Assembly: GCF_001908185.1 (NCBI RefSeq)
Contig: NZ_LGHM01000061.1
Span: 27,902 to 91,901, forward strand
Direction: 5' to 3'
From: Bradyrhizobium sp. AS23.2
Lineage (GTDB): Bacteria; Pseudomonadota; Alphaproteobacteria; Rhizobiales; Xanthobacteraceae
Length of the DNA stretch: 64,000 nt
The position numbers were made by a program, and so were the translations under genes. How positions within the stretch are numbered: the stretch's first letter is position 1; each line of letters starts with the position of its first letter. Of this stretch, positions 33,992 through 42,169 are shown one piece after another. The notes beneath the pieces were generated by a model. It had not been told where the DNA came from, searched no databases, and was given only the letters and a program-made list of their open reading frames with translations.

Positions 33992-34765
33992 TTAGCGCTC
34001 GGCAAAGGCCTTTTCGACCACGAACTGGGCCGGCTCGCCGTGGTTACCCTCGACGAAGCCGCGCTCGCCCAGGAGCACGCGGGTGTCTGCCACCAGCGCC
34101 GGGCTGCCGCAAATCATGACGCGGTCGTGGGCTGCTTCCAGCGCCGGCAGGCCGATATCGGCAAACAGCTTCCCGGAGGTGATGAGGTCGGTGATGCGGC
34201 CGCGGTTGCGGAAGGGATCGCGGGTCACGGTCGGATAGTAGATAAGCTGGTCGCGGATGTACTCGCCGATCAGCTCGTCCTTCGGCAGCGTCTCGGTGAT
34301 CATCTCACCATAGGCGAGCTCCTTGACGTGACGGCAGCCGTGCAGCAGCACGACCTTCTCGAACCGCTCGTAGGTTTCGGGGTCCTTGATCACGCTCAGG
34401 AACGGCGCGAGGCCCGTGCCGGTGCCGATCAGGTAAAGGTTGCGCCCCTCCGCCAGATTGTCGATCACCAGCGTGCCGGTGGCCTTGCGGCTGACGATGA
34501 TCTCGTCGCCCTCCTTCAGGTGCTGCAGGCGCGAGGTCAACGGGCCGTCCGGCACCTTGATCGAGAAGAACTCGAGCGTGTCCTCGTAATTGGCGCTGGC
34601 GACGCTGTAGGCCCGCAGCAAGGGCTTCTCGCCGACCTTGAGCCCGATCATGGTGAATTCGCCGTTGCGGAAGCGGAAGGTCGGGCTGCGCGTGGTCTTG
34701 AAGGAGAACAGCGTGTCGGTCCAGTGGTGGACGCTCAAAACGCTTTCCTGATTGAAATTGCTCAT
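33992..34765 (-). CDS. fpr: Ferredoxin/flavodoxin-NADP reductase
   Basis: A 257-residue FAD enzyme of the bacterial Fpr type. RAYSVASANYEDTLEFFSI is the FAD-binding RxYS motif, GPLTSRLQHL the flavin pyrophosphate segment, and GTGTGLAPFLSV plus HGCRHVKELAY the NADP site. The C terminus VVEKAFAER is typical. It moves electrons between NADPH and ferredoxin. It is divergent from the enamidase gene and shares its 127-base control region, including an 18-bp palindrome also found before 6-hydroxynicotinate reductase, so it may supply that enzyme with reduced ferredoxin. Confidence 0.92.
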   Translation of the reverse strand: MSNFNQESVLSVHHWTDTLFSFKTTRSPTFRFRNGEFTMIGLKVGEKPLLRAYSVASANYEDTLEFFSIKVPDGPLTSRLQHLKEGDEIIVSRKATGTLVIDNLAEGRNLYLIGTGTGLAPFLSVIKDPETYERFEKVVLLHGCRHVKELAYGEMITETLPKDELIGEYIRDQLIYYPTVTRDPFRNRGRITDLITSGKLFADIGLPALEAAHDRVMICGSPALVADTRVLLGERGFVEGNHGEPAQFVVEKAFAER

Positions 34766-34820
34766 CTCACCTTCCTTGTCGCGTCGTAGCGGTTCTGAGG
34801 CGGTCAGCTATGCGTCGTTT

Positions 34821-34846
34821 GTATACGATCATTCGTATACTAATGA
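34821..34846. promoter_or_regulatory. Overlapping palindromic operators between fpr and enamidase
   Basis: Two overlapping dyads: GTATACGATCATTCGTATAC (34821-34840, perfect) and TCATTCGTATACTAATGA (34829-34846, only the two bases flanking GTATAC break symmetry). The second matches 15 of 18 bases with TCATTCGTATACGAACGA at 44549-44566, between the reductase and nicA genes. The size and symmetry suit a MarR dimer, most simply the MarR protein encoded at 36,225. Confidence 0.75.
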
Positions 34847-34920
34847 ATAATCCTGCTTGATCCCGCGGTCAAGGCTGCCCAAGATCGCGAGCGTTGCAGT
34901 TAGGAATAAGGAGCCCTTCC

Positions 34921-36117
34921 ATGGCGCATGACGCACCCCAGGCCACCGGACCTTCGAAGCTCGTGATCCGCAATATCGGCCTGATCCTGTCCGGCGCCCT
35001 GGAAAAGCCGATCCTGGACGGCGACACCATCGTTGCAGAGAACGGCAAGATCACCGCGATCGGCCGCTTCAAGGACGTTAATACGGAAGGCGCGACCACC
35101 ATCGTCGATGCCCACGGCACCACGGTGGCGCCGGGCCTGATCGACAGCCACGTCCACCCTGTCGCCGGCGACTGGACGCCGCGGCAGAACCAGATCAACT
35201 GGATCGACAGCTACCTCCATGGCGGCGTCACCACCATGATCTCCGCCGGCGAAGTGCACATGCCCGGTCGTCCCCGCGACGTCGTCGGCCTGAAGGCGAT
35301 GGCGGTGTTCGCCCAGCGCGCGTTCTGGACTTTGCGTCCGGGCGGCGTGAAGGTTCACGCCGGCGCGCCGGTGATCGAATGCGAGATGGTCGAAGAGGAC
35401 TTCAAGGAGATGGCCGCCAACGGCGTCAAGCTGCTCGGCGAAGTCGGCCTCGGCGGCGTCAAGGACGGTCCGACCGCGCGAAAGATGGTCGGCTGGGCCC
35501 GCAAATACGGGATCCAGAGCACGATCCACACCGGCGGCCCCTCGATCCCCGGCTCCGGCCTGATCGACAAGGACGTGGTGCTCGAGGCCGACACCGACGT
35601 GGTCGGCCACATCAATGGCGGACACACCGCGCTGCCCGACGACCAGATCCGCTGCATCTGCGAGGGCTGCAAGCGCGGACTCGAGCTCGTGCACAACGGC
35701 AATGAGCGCTCAGCCCTGTTCACGCTGCGAACCGCACGCGAGATGGGCGATCTGCACCGCGTCATCCTCGGCACCGACGCGCCCGCCGGCTCCGGCGTGC
35801 AACCGCTCGGCATTTTGCGCATGGTCTCGATGCTGTCCTCGCTCGGCGACCTGCCGGCCGAGATCGCGTTCTGCCTTGCCACCGGCAACACCGCCCGGAT
35901 GCGGCAGCTCGACTGCGGCCTGATCGAGGTCGGCCGCTCCGCCGACTTCGTCATCATGGACCAGGCGCAGCACTCGCCCGGCAAGAACATCCTGGAGAGC
36001 GTCCAGCTCGGCGACCTCCCCGGCATCGGCATGACCATCATCGACGGCATCGTGCGCACCCAGCGAAGCCGCAACACCCCGCCGGCAGGCAAGGTGCCGG
36101 AGGTGGTGGGGAAGTGA
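34921..36117 (+). CDS. ena: Enamidase (6-oxo-1,4,5,6-tetrahydronicotinate hydrolase)
   Basis: A 398-residue amidohydrolase. I recognise the enamidase of Eubacterium barkeri nicotinate fermentation: TTMISAGEVHMPGRPRDVVG, LLGEVGLGGVKDGPTARKMVGWARKYGIQSTIHTGGPSIPGSGL, HINGGHTALPDDQI and GTDAPAGSGVQPLGILRMVS. Metal ligands are in DSHVHP and the later His/Asp motifs. The enzyme hydrolyses the cyclic enamide and amide to give 2-formylglutarate and ammonia. ATG at 34921 has AAGGAG upstream. The nearby 6-hydroxynicotinate reductase would make its substrate, which supports the assignment. Confidence 0.88.
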   Translation: MAHDAPQATGPSKLVIRNIGLILSGALEKPILDGDTIVAENGKITAIGRFKDVNTEGATTIVDAHGTTVAPGLIDSHVHPVAGDWTPRQNQINWIDSYLHGGVTTMISAGEVHMPGRPRDVVGLKAMAVFAQRAFWTLRPGGVKVHAGAPVIECEMVEEDFKEMAANGVKLLGEVGLGGVKDGPTARKMVGWARKYGIQSTIHTGGPSIPGSGLIDKDVVLEADTDVVGHINGGHTALPDDQIRCICEGCKRGLELVHNGNERSALFTLRTAREMGDLHRVILGTDAPAGSGVQPLGILRMVSMLSSLGDLPAEIAFCLATGNTARMRQLDCGLIEVGRSADFVIMDQAQHSPGKNILESVQLGDLPGIGMTIIDGIVRTQRSRNTPPAGKVPEVVGK

Positions 36118-36127
36118 CGGCTCTTGC

Positions 36128-36223
36128 CGTCATTCCGGGGCGCGCGTGAGCGCGAACCTGGAATCTCGCGCAACAATCTCCGGATTCCGCGTTCACGCGC
36201 TACGCGCGCGCCCCGGAATGACG
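36128..36223. repeat. Long inverted repeat with CGTCATTCCGGGGCGCGCG arms
   Basis: Perfect 19-base arms at both ends of a 96-base element that fills the gap between the convergent enamidase and MarR genes. The 'cgtcattccgggg' element is a common Bradyrhizobium intergenic repeat; a relative lies at 48,809-48,932. It may terminate both transcripts. Confidence 0.75.
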
Positions 36224-36224
36224 T

Positions 36225-36680
36225 TCATCTCAACTTGTTCAACAGAGCCATCAGCATCTCGCGCTCCTTGGCGTCGAGCGGCGCGAGTGTTTCGCGGGTG
36301 ATCGCGAGCGCATTCGGCGCCAGTTTTTCCGCAAGCTGCTGACCGGCGCGCGTGAGGCTCACCAGCAGGCGCCGCCCGTCCTCTGGGTCCTGGCTCGTCT
36401 CGGTCAGGCCGCGCGCCGTGAGCCGGTCGATCACGCCCTTGATGGTGGCGACATCCATCGCCGTGAGCCGCCCGAGCTGGTTCTGCGAGCACGGCCCGGT
36501 CTCGGCGAGCTTTGACAGCGCCGCCCATTGGGTTGGCGTCAGGTTGATGCCGATATCGCGCGAGAAGATCGAACTGTGGCGCTGCCAGACCTGGCGCAGG
36601 ATGAATCCGACCTGCTCGTCGAGCACGTAGGACGACTTGACCGGCTTGACGCCCTTCTTCACCGCGACAGTTCTCGCCAT
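36225..36680 (-). CDS. MarR-family regulator of the nicotinate cluster (NicR-like)
   Basis: A 151-residue MarR protein: LTPTQWAALSKLAETGPCSQNQLGRLTAMDVATIKGVIDRLTARGL forms the recognition domain and DPEDGRRLLVSLT the wing. In Pseudomonas putida a MarR protein (NicR) represses nicotinate genes. Here the gene ends the long operon that begins with the reductase, and the two palindromes at 34829 and 44549 are its natural candidate targets. ATG at 36680 follows GGGGAG. Regulation is inferred; the fold is clear. Confidence 0.85.
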   Translation of the reverse strand: MARTVAVKKGVKPVKSSYVLDEQVGFILRQVWQRHSSIFSRDIGINLTPTQWAALSKLAETGPCSQNQLGRLTAMDVATIKGVIDRLTARGLTETSQDPEDGRRLLVSLTRAGQQLAEKLAPNALAITRETLAPLDAKEREMLMALLNKLR

Positions 36681-36694
36681 CAGCTCCCCGCCCC

Positions 36695-37399
36695 TCACAA
36701 CGACAGATGCGCGTCGCGGATGTCCGGGCGCGCATCGAGCTCAGCCATCGTCCCGCCAAAACAGATGCGGCCGCGTTCGATGATGTAGGCGCGATCGGAG
36801 ATCAGCCGCGCGAAGTGCAAATTCTGCTCGGACACGACGATGCTGACGCCCTCCTTTTTCATGGTCAGAATGGCATCGACCATCTGTTCCACGATCTTCG
36901 GCGACAGCCCCTCCGAGGGCTCGTCGAGCAGCACCAGTGACGGATTGCCCATCAGCGTGCGCGCGATCGTCAGCATCTGCTGCTCGCCGCCGCTCATCCG
37001 CCCGCCCGGACGGCTTTTCATCTCGCCCAGGTTCGGAAACAGCGCGAACAGTTTCTCGCGCGTCCAGTATGGCGCGTTCGGACGCTTCGGCTGGCGGCCG
37101 ACTTCAAGATTCTCCTCAACGGTCAGGTCGGTGAAGATGCGCCGCTCCTCCGGCACATAGCCGAGCCCTTCCCGCACGATCTCGTGCGTCGGCCGCAGCG
37201 AGACGTCCTTGCCCTCGAACATGATCCGGCCCGAGCGCTGCGCGACGAGGCCGACGATCGAGCGGAACGTCGTCGATTTGCCAGCGCCGTTGCGCCCCAA
37301 TAGCGCTACCACTTCGCCCTCGCCGACCTCGAAACCGATGTCGAACAGGATGTGCGCGGGGCCATAATGGCTGTTGAGTCCCTCGACCGTGAGCTTCAT
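36695..37399 (-). CDS. Liv-type ABC transporter ATPase (LivF-like), nicotinate cluster
   Basis: A 234-residue ATPase: Walker A GRNGAGKST, GLGYVPEERRIFTDLTVEENL, signature MSGGEQQMLTIARTL, Walker B LVLLDEPSEGLSP, then VVSEQNLHFARL. ATG at 37399 overlaps the LivG-like stop by 4 bases. It belongs to the second complete Liv importer of this window, embedded in the nicotinate operon, so uptake of nicotinate or a related N-heteroaromatic acid is likely. Confidence 0.9.
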   Translation of the reverse strand: MKLTVEGLNSHYGPAHILFDIGFEVGEGEVVALLGRNGAGKSTTFRSIVGLVAQRSGRIMFEGKDVSLRPTHEIVREGLGYVPEERRIFTDLTVEENLEVGRQPKRPNAPYWTREKLFALFPNLGEMKSRPGGRMSGGEQQMLTIARTLMGNPSLVLLDEPSEGLSPKIVEQMVDAILTMKKEGVSIVVSEQNLHFARLISDRAYIIERGRICFGGTMAELDARPDIRDAHLSL

Positions 37400-38187
37400 G
37401 CCGAGGTCCCCTCGCGATGGCGGGAATCGTAGACAAGGCCCTCGCCGAGATAGACCGCCTGCACCTGCGGATTGCCGCGGACCTCGGCCGGCGAGCCCTC
37501 GGCGATCAGCGTGCCGCGGTTGAGCACGATGATGCGGTCGGCGTGCTCGAACACGACGTCCATGTCGTGCTCGGTGAAGAGCACGCCGATCGACTTCTCC
37601 CGCGCAATCCTCGCGGTGAGCCGCATCAGATCGACGCGTTCGCGCGGTGCCATGCCGGCGGTCGGCTCGTCCATCAGCAGCAGCCTTGGCTCGTTGGCGA
37701 GCGCCACGGCGAGCTCGAGCCGCTTGAGGTCGCCATAGGCAAGCTCGCCGCAAGGGCGATCCGCGTAGCCGCCCATGCCGACGAGCTCGAGCAGCCGGCC
37801 CGCCTCGCCGCGATCGAAGTTCGGCGCCGAGCCCCAGAGATTGAACAGCTGCTTCTCATGGGAGATCAGCGCGACCTGCACGTTCTCGCGCACGGTCATC
37901 GTCGCGAACGTCGCGGTGATCTGGAAAGTGCGCCCGACCCCGAGCCGCCAGATCTCCCGCGGTTTCTTGCCGGTGGTCTCCTCGCCGAGCAGACGGACCT
38001 GGCCGGAGTCCGGCCGGTTCTGGCCGTTGAGCATGTCGAAGCACGTGCTCTTGCCGGCGCCGTTCGGGCCGATCAGCGCCAGGATCTCGCCGGCGCGCAG
38101 CGAGAACGAGACGCCACGCACGGCATGAATGCCGCCATAGGATTTGGTCAGGCCTTCAACCGCGAGAAGTGGGGGTGCGACGCTCAT
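37396..38187 (-). CDS. Liv-type ABC transporter ATPase (LivG-like), nicotinate cluster
   Basis: A 263-residue ATPase: Walker A GPNGAGKST, the LivG-type GRTFQITATFATMTVRENVQVAL segment, signature ELAYGDLKRLELAVAL, Walker B LLLMDEPTAGMAP and switch FTEHDMDVVFEHAD. It overlaps the permease gene upstream and the LivF-like gene downstream by 4 bases each. The C-terminal tail VYDSRHREGTSA is slightly longer than usual. Confidence 0.9.
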   Translation of the reverse strand: MSVAPPLLAVEGLTKSYGGIHAVRGVSFSLRAGEILALIGPNGAGKSTCFDMLNGQNRPDSGQVRLLGEETTGKKPREIWRLGVGRTFQITATFATMTVRENVQVALISHEKQLFNLWGSAPNFDRGEAGRLLELVGMGGYADRPCGELAYGDLKRLELAVALANEPRLLLMDEPTAGMAPRERVDLMRLTARIAREKSIGVLFTEHDMDVVFEHADRIIVLNRGTLIAEGSPAEVRGNPQVQAVYLGEGLVYDSRHREGTSA

Positions 38188-40073
38188 TCGGCGGACTCGA
38201 TCGGCTTGGCAAGCAGGGAGGATCCCGGCGGCGATGCCTTCCTGCGGCGCTGCGCCAGCATCTCCAGCATGCCGACGATGCCCTTGGGAAGGACGACGAC
38301 GATCAGCACGATGAAGCCGCCGAGCACGAGTTTCGACAGATCGGTCTGGCTGACCAGCCAGATGTTGAGCGCCTTGTAGACGATCGCGCCGATTACCCCG
38401 CCCGACACCGTCTCGACGCCGCCGAGCAGCACCATGACCAGCGCATCGACCGAGAGCGAGATGCCGAGATTGTCCGGGAAGACGCTGCCCTTGAGGTAGG
38501 CGAACAGCGCGCCGCCGATACCGGCCGTCGTCCCTGCGATCACGAAGGCGGTCCACTGGATGCGCTTGGCGTTGATGCCAACCGCCTCGCTGCGCAAAGC
38601 GGAGTCACGCGTCGCCCGGAGCGCGTAACCGAACGGCGAGAACACTGCGACCCGCAGCGCGATCGTCACCAGAGCCGCAACGCCAAGCGCCAGCCAATAG
38701 AAATGTGAGGGGCTCGCCGCCCATTTTTCCGGCCAGATGCCGAGGATGCCGTTGTCGCCGCCGGTCACGCTCACCCATTGGAACGCGATCGACCAGACGA
38801 TCTGCGCAAAAGCGAGCGTCAGCATCGCGAAATAGACACCCGAGAGCTGCACGGCGAAGAAGCCGAACACCGCGGCGCCCATGCAGCCGAGCAGTGGTCC
38901 GAGCAGGAGGCAGACGATCATCGGCAGCCCAGCCATCTTGGCGAGGAAGGCGACGCCGTAGGCACCGAGACCGAAATACGCGGCATGGCCGAAAGACGCC
39001 AGCCCGCCGACCGACATCAGGAAGTGCAGGCTGACGGCGAAGATCACGAAAATCGCGATCTCCGAGCCGACGGTCAGCGCGTAATTCCCGGCAAACAGCG
39101 GCAGCATTGCCGCGACGACCAGCGCTGCGAGCGCGGCCAATCGCTCGTTCGATGTCAGTGGCCGCCAGGGATTGACGGTGAGACCGGGCGTCTTGCGCGC
39201 GGCCGCCTCCGGCTTGCCGAACAGGCCCCAGGGCCGGACGATCAGCACCACCGCCATCACCAGGAAGACCAGGATGATGGAGATTTTCGGAAAGATCAGG
39301 ATGCCGAAGGCGTTGAGCTCGGACACCAGCACCGCCGCGACGAAGGCACCGACGATGCTGCCGAGGCCGCCGATCACAACCACGACGAAGACTTCGACGA
39401 TGATGCGCAGATCCATGGCGTGATGCACGGCATCGCGCGGGATCTGGAGCGCCCCGCCGAGTGCGGCGAGGAAGACGCCGACGGCGAACACAGAAGTGAA
39501 TAGCCATTTCTGATTGACACCAAGCGCCGCGACCATGTCGCGGTCCTGCGTCGCTGCGCGCACCAGGACGCCCCAGCGCGTGCGCTGGAACAGGAGCCAG
39601 AGAATGCCGAGCACGACCGGCCCGAGCACGATCAGGAACAGGTCATAGCTCGGAATGTTCTGACCGAAGAAATCGACCGCGCCCTTGAAGCCCGGCGCGC
39701 GGCGGCCGACGAGATCGTCGGGACCCCAGATCAGAACCACGAGATCCTCGACCATCAAGGTCAGGCCGAACGTGCCGAGCAGCTGGAACAGTTCGGGCGC
39801 GTGGTAGATGCGCCGGAGCAGCACCATCTCGACGATCACGCCGATCAGCGCCACGGCGATCGCCGCCATAACGACCCCGCCCCAGAAGCCGAACGCGCCG
39901 GAGAAACGCTCCGTCAGCGTGAAGGCGATATAGGCGCCGATCATGTAGAAGGCGCCATGCGCGAAGTTTACGATCCGCGTCACGCCGAAAATGATCGACA
40001 GGCCCGAGGCCACCAGGAACAGCGACGCTGCGCTGGCGAGACCTGTCAGAAACTGTACGACGTAAAAGGCCAT
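38184..40073 (-). CDS. Fused LivH-LivM permease
   Basis: A 629-residue protein joining both permease halves in one chain. Residues 1-290 are LivH-like (RIVNFAHGAFYMIGAY; coupling loop RTRWGVLVRAATQDRDMVAALGV). Residues about 300-600 are LivM-like (VGGLASFGHAAYFGLGAYG; coupling loop FGYALRATRDSALRSEAVGIN). Each half has about eight to ten membrane helices and the linker contains a Pro/Arg-rich stretch. Fused permeases of this family occur in rhizobia. The first Liv system in this window keeps the halves separate. Confidence 0.9.
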   Translation of the reverse strand: MAFYVVQFLTGLASAASLFLVASGLSIIFGVTRIVNFAHGAFYMIGAYIAFTLTERFSGAFGFWGGVVMAAIAVALIGVIVEMVLLRRIYHAPELFQLLGTFGLTLMVEDLVVLIWGPDDLVGRRAPGFKGAVDFFGQNIPSYDLFLIVLGPVVLGILWLLFQRTRWGVLVRAATQDRDMVAALGVNQKWLFTSVFAVGVFLAALGGALQIPRDAVHHAMDLRIIVEVFVVVVIGGLGSIVGAFVAAVLVSELNAFGILIFPKISIILVFLVMAVVLIVRPWGLFGKPEAAARKTPGLTVNPWRPLTSNERLAALAALVVAAMLPLFAGNYALTVGSEIAIFVIFAVSLHFLMSVGGLASFGHAAYFGLGAYGVAFLAKMAGLPMIVCLLLGPLLGCMGAAVFGFFAVQLSGVYFAMLTLAFAQIVWSIAFQWVSVTGGDNGILGIWPEKWAASPSHFYWLALGVAALVTIALRVAVFSPFGYALRATRDSALRSEAVGINAKRIQWTAFVIAGTTAGIGGALFAYLKGSVFPDNLGISLSVDALVMVLLGGVETVSGGVIGAIVYKALNIWLVSQTDLSKLVLGGFIVLIVVVLPKGIVGMLEMLAQRRRKASPPGSSLLAKPIESAE

Positions 40074-40130
40074 CGGCGGTCCGGGTTGGAAGTGCGCGCC
40101 AGATCGTGCGGCACGTCGGGTCTCGGTTCA

Positions 40131-40263
40131 CCTCGCCCCGCTTGCGGGGAGAGGTCGAATTGCGAAGCAATTCGGGTGAGGGGGAGTCTCCGCGAACTCG
40201 GTGGTCACCTCCCTCGCGGAGGCTCCCCCTCACCCCGACCCTCTCCCCGCAAGCGGGGCGAGG
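40131..40263. repeat. Nested inverted repeat with 20-base perfect arms
   Basis: CCTCGCCCCGCTTGCGGGGA and its exact reverse complement bound a 133-base element, with inner arms GTGAGGGGGAG/CTCCCCCTCAC. Each outer arm also folds on itself (CCCCGCTTGCGGGG). It fills the gap between the binding-protein and permease genes of the nicotinate operon and may lower transcription into the permease or stabilise the upstream message. Confidence 0.75.
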
Positions 40264-40275
40264 GAGAGGACAAGA

Positions 40276-41478
40276 TCAGTCCCTCGGACGCAGCTTCTCG
40301 ACTTCGGCGTCGCTTGGCAGATAGTCCGAGCCCTTCTTGTAGGCGGAGTCCACCATCACGCCCTTGCCGTCCTTCTGCGCGGTCTTGCCAAGATAGGCGC
40401 CGAGCGTCGACTGATGGTCGATCTTGCGGAAGGTGATCTCGCCGAACGGCGATGGCATCGAGAGACCTTCGGCCGCCGCGATCATCTTGTCCGTATCGGT
40501 CGAGCCGGCCTTGGCGATGATCGCCGCTGCGGCCTTGATGGTCTGGTAGCCGACGATCGAGCCGAGGCGCGGATAGTCGTTGTACTTGGCCTGATAGGCC
40601 TTCAGGAACGCGTCATGCTCGGGCGTCTTGATCGAGTACCAGGGGTAACCGGTGACGATCCAGCCCTCGGGCGTCTCGTCCTTGAGCGGATCGAGATATT
40701 CGGGCTCGCCGGTCAGGAACGACACGACCTCGCGCCCCTTGAAAAGGCCCCGGGTGTTGCCTTCGCGCACGAGCTTGACCAGATCCGGACCGAAGGTGAC
40801 GTTGAGGATCGCTTCGGGATTGGCCGCGGCCACCGCCTGCACCACCGGACCCGCGTCGATCTTGCCCTGCGGCGGCCACTGCTCGTCGACCCACTGGATG
40901 TCGGGGCGCTTCTCCGACATCAGCTTCTTGAACACCCCCACCGCAGACTGGCCGTATTCATAGTTCGGCGCGATCGTCGCCCAGCGTTTTGCGGGCAGCT
41001 TGGCGGCAGCTTCCACCAGCATCGCGGCCTGCATGTAGTTGGAGGGCCTCAGGCGGAAGGTGTACTTGTTGCCCTTCGACCAGGTCACCGCGTCCGTCAG
41101 CGGCTCGGCCGCGAGGAAAAACACCTTCTTCTGGTTCGCGAAATCGCTGACAGCGAGGCCGATGTTCGACAGGAACGTGCCCGTCAGCATCGCAACGCCC
41201 TCGCTCGAAACTAGCTCGTTGGCCGCGGTCTGCGCATCCGCCGGCTTGCCGCCGTCGTCCTTGGAGATGACGACGAGCTTCTTGCCGTTGATGCCGCCGG
41301 CCGCATTGATCTCTTCGACCGCGAGCTGCCAGCCCTTGCGATAGGGCTCGGTGAAGGACGGCAGCAGCGAGTAGCTGTTGATCTCGCCGATCTTGATATC
41401 CTGCGCCAGGGCCGAATGGGCCATGCCGCCAGCCAGAAGCGCAAAGGCCGCGCCGACAAAATAGTTTCTTGCTCGCAT
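40276..41478 (-). CDS. Liv-type periplasmic binding protein, nicotinate cluster
   Basis: A 400-residue binding protein: signal peptide ending AHSALA-QDIKIG, then EINSYSLLPSFTEPYRKGWQLAVEEINAAGGI, a segment VISKDDGGKPADAQTAANEL and WATIAPNYEYGQSAVGVFKKLM. ATG at 41478 has GGAGG upstream. It resembles the aromatic/heteroaromatic acid subgroup of Liv binding proteins more than leucine binders. Its place between DUF1185 and the permease suggests nicotinate, or a relative, as ligand. Confidence 0.88.
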   Translation of the reverse strand: MRARNYFVGAAFALLAGGMAHSALAQDIKIGEINSYSLLPSFTEPYRKGWQLAVEEINAAGGINGKKLVVISKDDGGKPADAQTAANELVSSEGVAMLTGTFLSNIGLAVSDFANQKKVFFLAAEPLTDAVTWSKGNKYTFRLRPSNYMQAAMLVEAAAKLPAKRWATIAPNYEYGQSAVGVFKKLMSEKRPDIQWVDEQWPPQGKIDAGPVVQAVAAANPEAILNVTFGPDLVKLVREGNTRGLFKGREVVSFLTGEPEYLDPLKDETPEGWIVTGYPWYSIKTPEHDAFLKAYQAKYNDYPRLGSIVGYQTIKAAAAIIAKAGSTDTDKMIAAAEGLSMPSPFGEITFRKIDHQSTLGAYLGKTAQKDGKGVMVDSAYKKGSDYLPSDAEVEKLRPRD

Positions 41479-41508
41479 CCCAACCTCCAGTTTTGACTCT
41501 CTACGTCT

Positions 41509-41556
41509 CAAGCACGATCTTGATCGGAGAACTTGTGCCCATTCTCCAGATCATGC
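41509..41556. repeat. Decayed copy of the GCATGATC palindromic repeat
   Basis: tcaagcacgatcttgatcgg ... gcccattctccagatcatgc matches the organisation of the element at 16,652-16,700 with several changes. It lies in the 79-base gap between DUF1185 and the binding-protein gene. Confidence 0.5.
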
Positions 41557-41557
41557 C

Positions 41558-42142
41558 TCATCTCAAGCCATCTTCGCCCTTGATCTCCGCAACCGTCAGC
41601 CCGCCGACCCGCGGCAACGGACGGCCGCTGTCGGTGACGGCGACCGCGACCATGATCTCGTTGGCGCGCGGCGCATCATTGATCTGCACTTCCATGCCGT
41701 CGAAATGACTGCGCACGAAGGCCGCGTCCTTGTGGCCGAGGGGAATGTCGAGCGTCGTGCCGGGACCGCTGCGCTTCTTCGACGACGGAATCAGCGCCGC
41801 GCCCTTGCCCAGCACCTTGCGCACCGGCGCGCCCATCTTGGGATGAAGGATGGCGGCGGCATGTTCGAGCTCGCCGTTCTCGCCGACAGCCGCGGCCTTG
41901 CCGTAGCTCTGGGCCTTCGCGCCATCGATGCCGAGCGCCGCAACCGCGCGTTTCGACAGGAGGTCGCCGAGCTCCTCACCGATTGCGATCAGCGGCGAAA
42001 GGTCTTCGACATATTTTCCGGCAAACGGATTTTCGATGACAGCGATCGCAGCCGCGCGCCGGGTCGGCGGGGACACCTGCCGGCCCATCTCCATCTGCGT
42101 CTCTTCGACGACGGTGACGATCTTGCGGATGATCGCGCTCAT
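41558..42142 (-). CDS. DUF1185 ('amino acid synthesis') family protein
   Basis: A 194-residue protein. I recognise the DUF1185 pattern: IIRKIVTVVEETQMEMGRQV at the start, a segment VIENPFAGKYVEDLSPLIAIGEELGDLLSKRAV, GKAAAVGENGELEHAAAILHPKMGAPVRKVLGKG and DAAFVRSHFDGMEVQINDAPRANEIMVAVAVTDSGRPLPR. Members are called 'amino acid synthesis proteins' without a proven reaction. GAGGAAAC precedes the ATG. Its place in the reductase operon suggests a role in the nicotinate route, for example in the fate of tetrahydro-oxonicotinate or formylglutarate; that is inferred. Confidence 0.82.
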   Translation of the reverse strand: MSAIIRKIVTVVEETQMEMGRQVSPPTRRAAAIAVIENPFAGKYVEDLSPLIAIGEELGDLLSKRAVAALGIDGAKAQSYGKAAAVGENGELEHAAAILHPKMGAPVRKVLGKGAALIPSSKKRSGPGTTLDIPLGHKDAAFVRSHFDGMEVQINDAPRANEIMVAVAVTDSGRPLPRVGGLTVAEIKGEDGLR

Positions 42143-42169
42143 GATTGTTTCCTCGGCTCGCTTCGCTGT

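Noticed and set aside
40131..40263. Nested inverted repeat as a riboswitch or small RNA
   Set aside because: The element is explained as a dispersed palindromic repeat family; no aptamer-like conserved core is visible.
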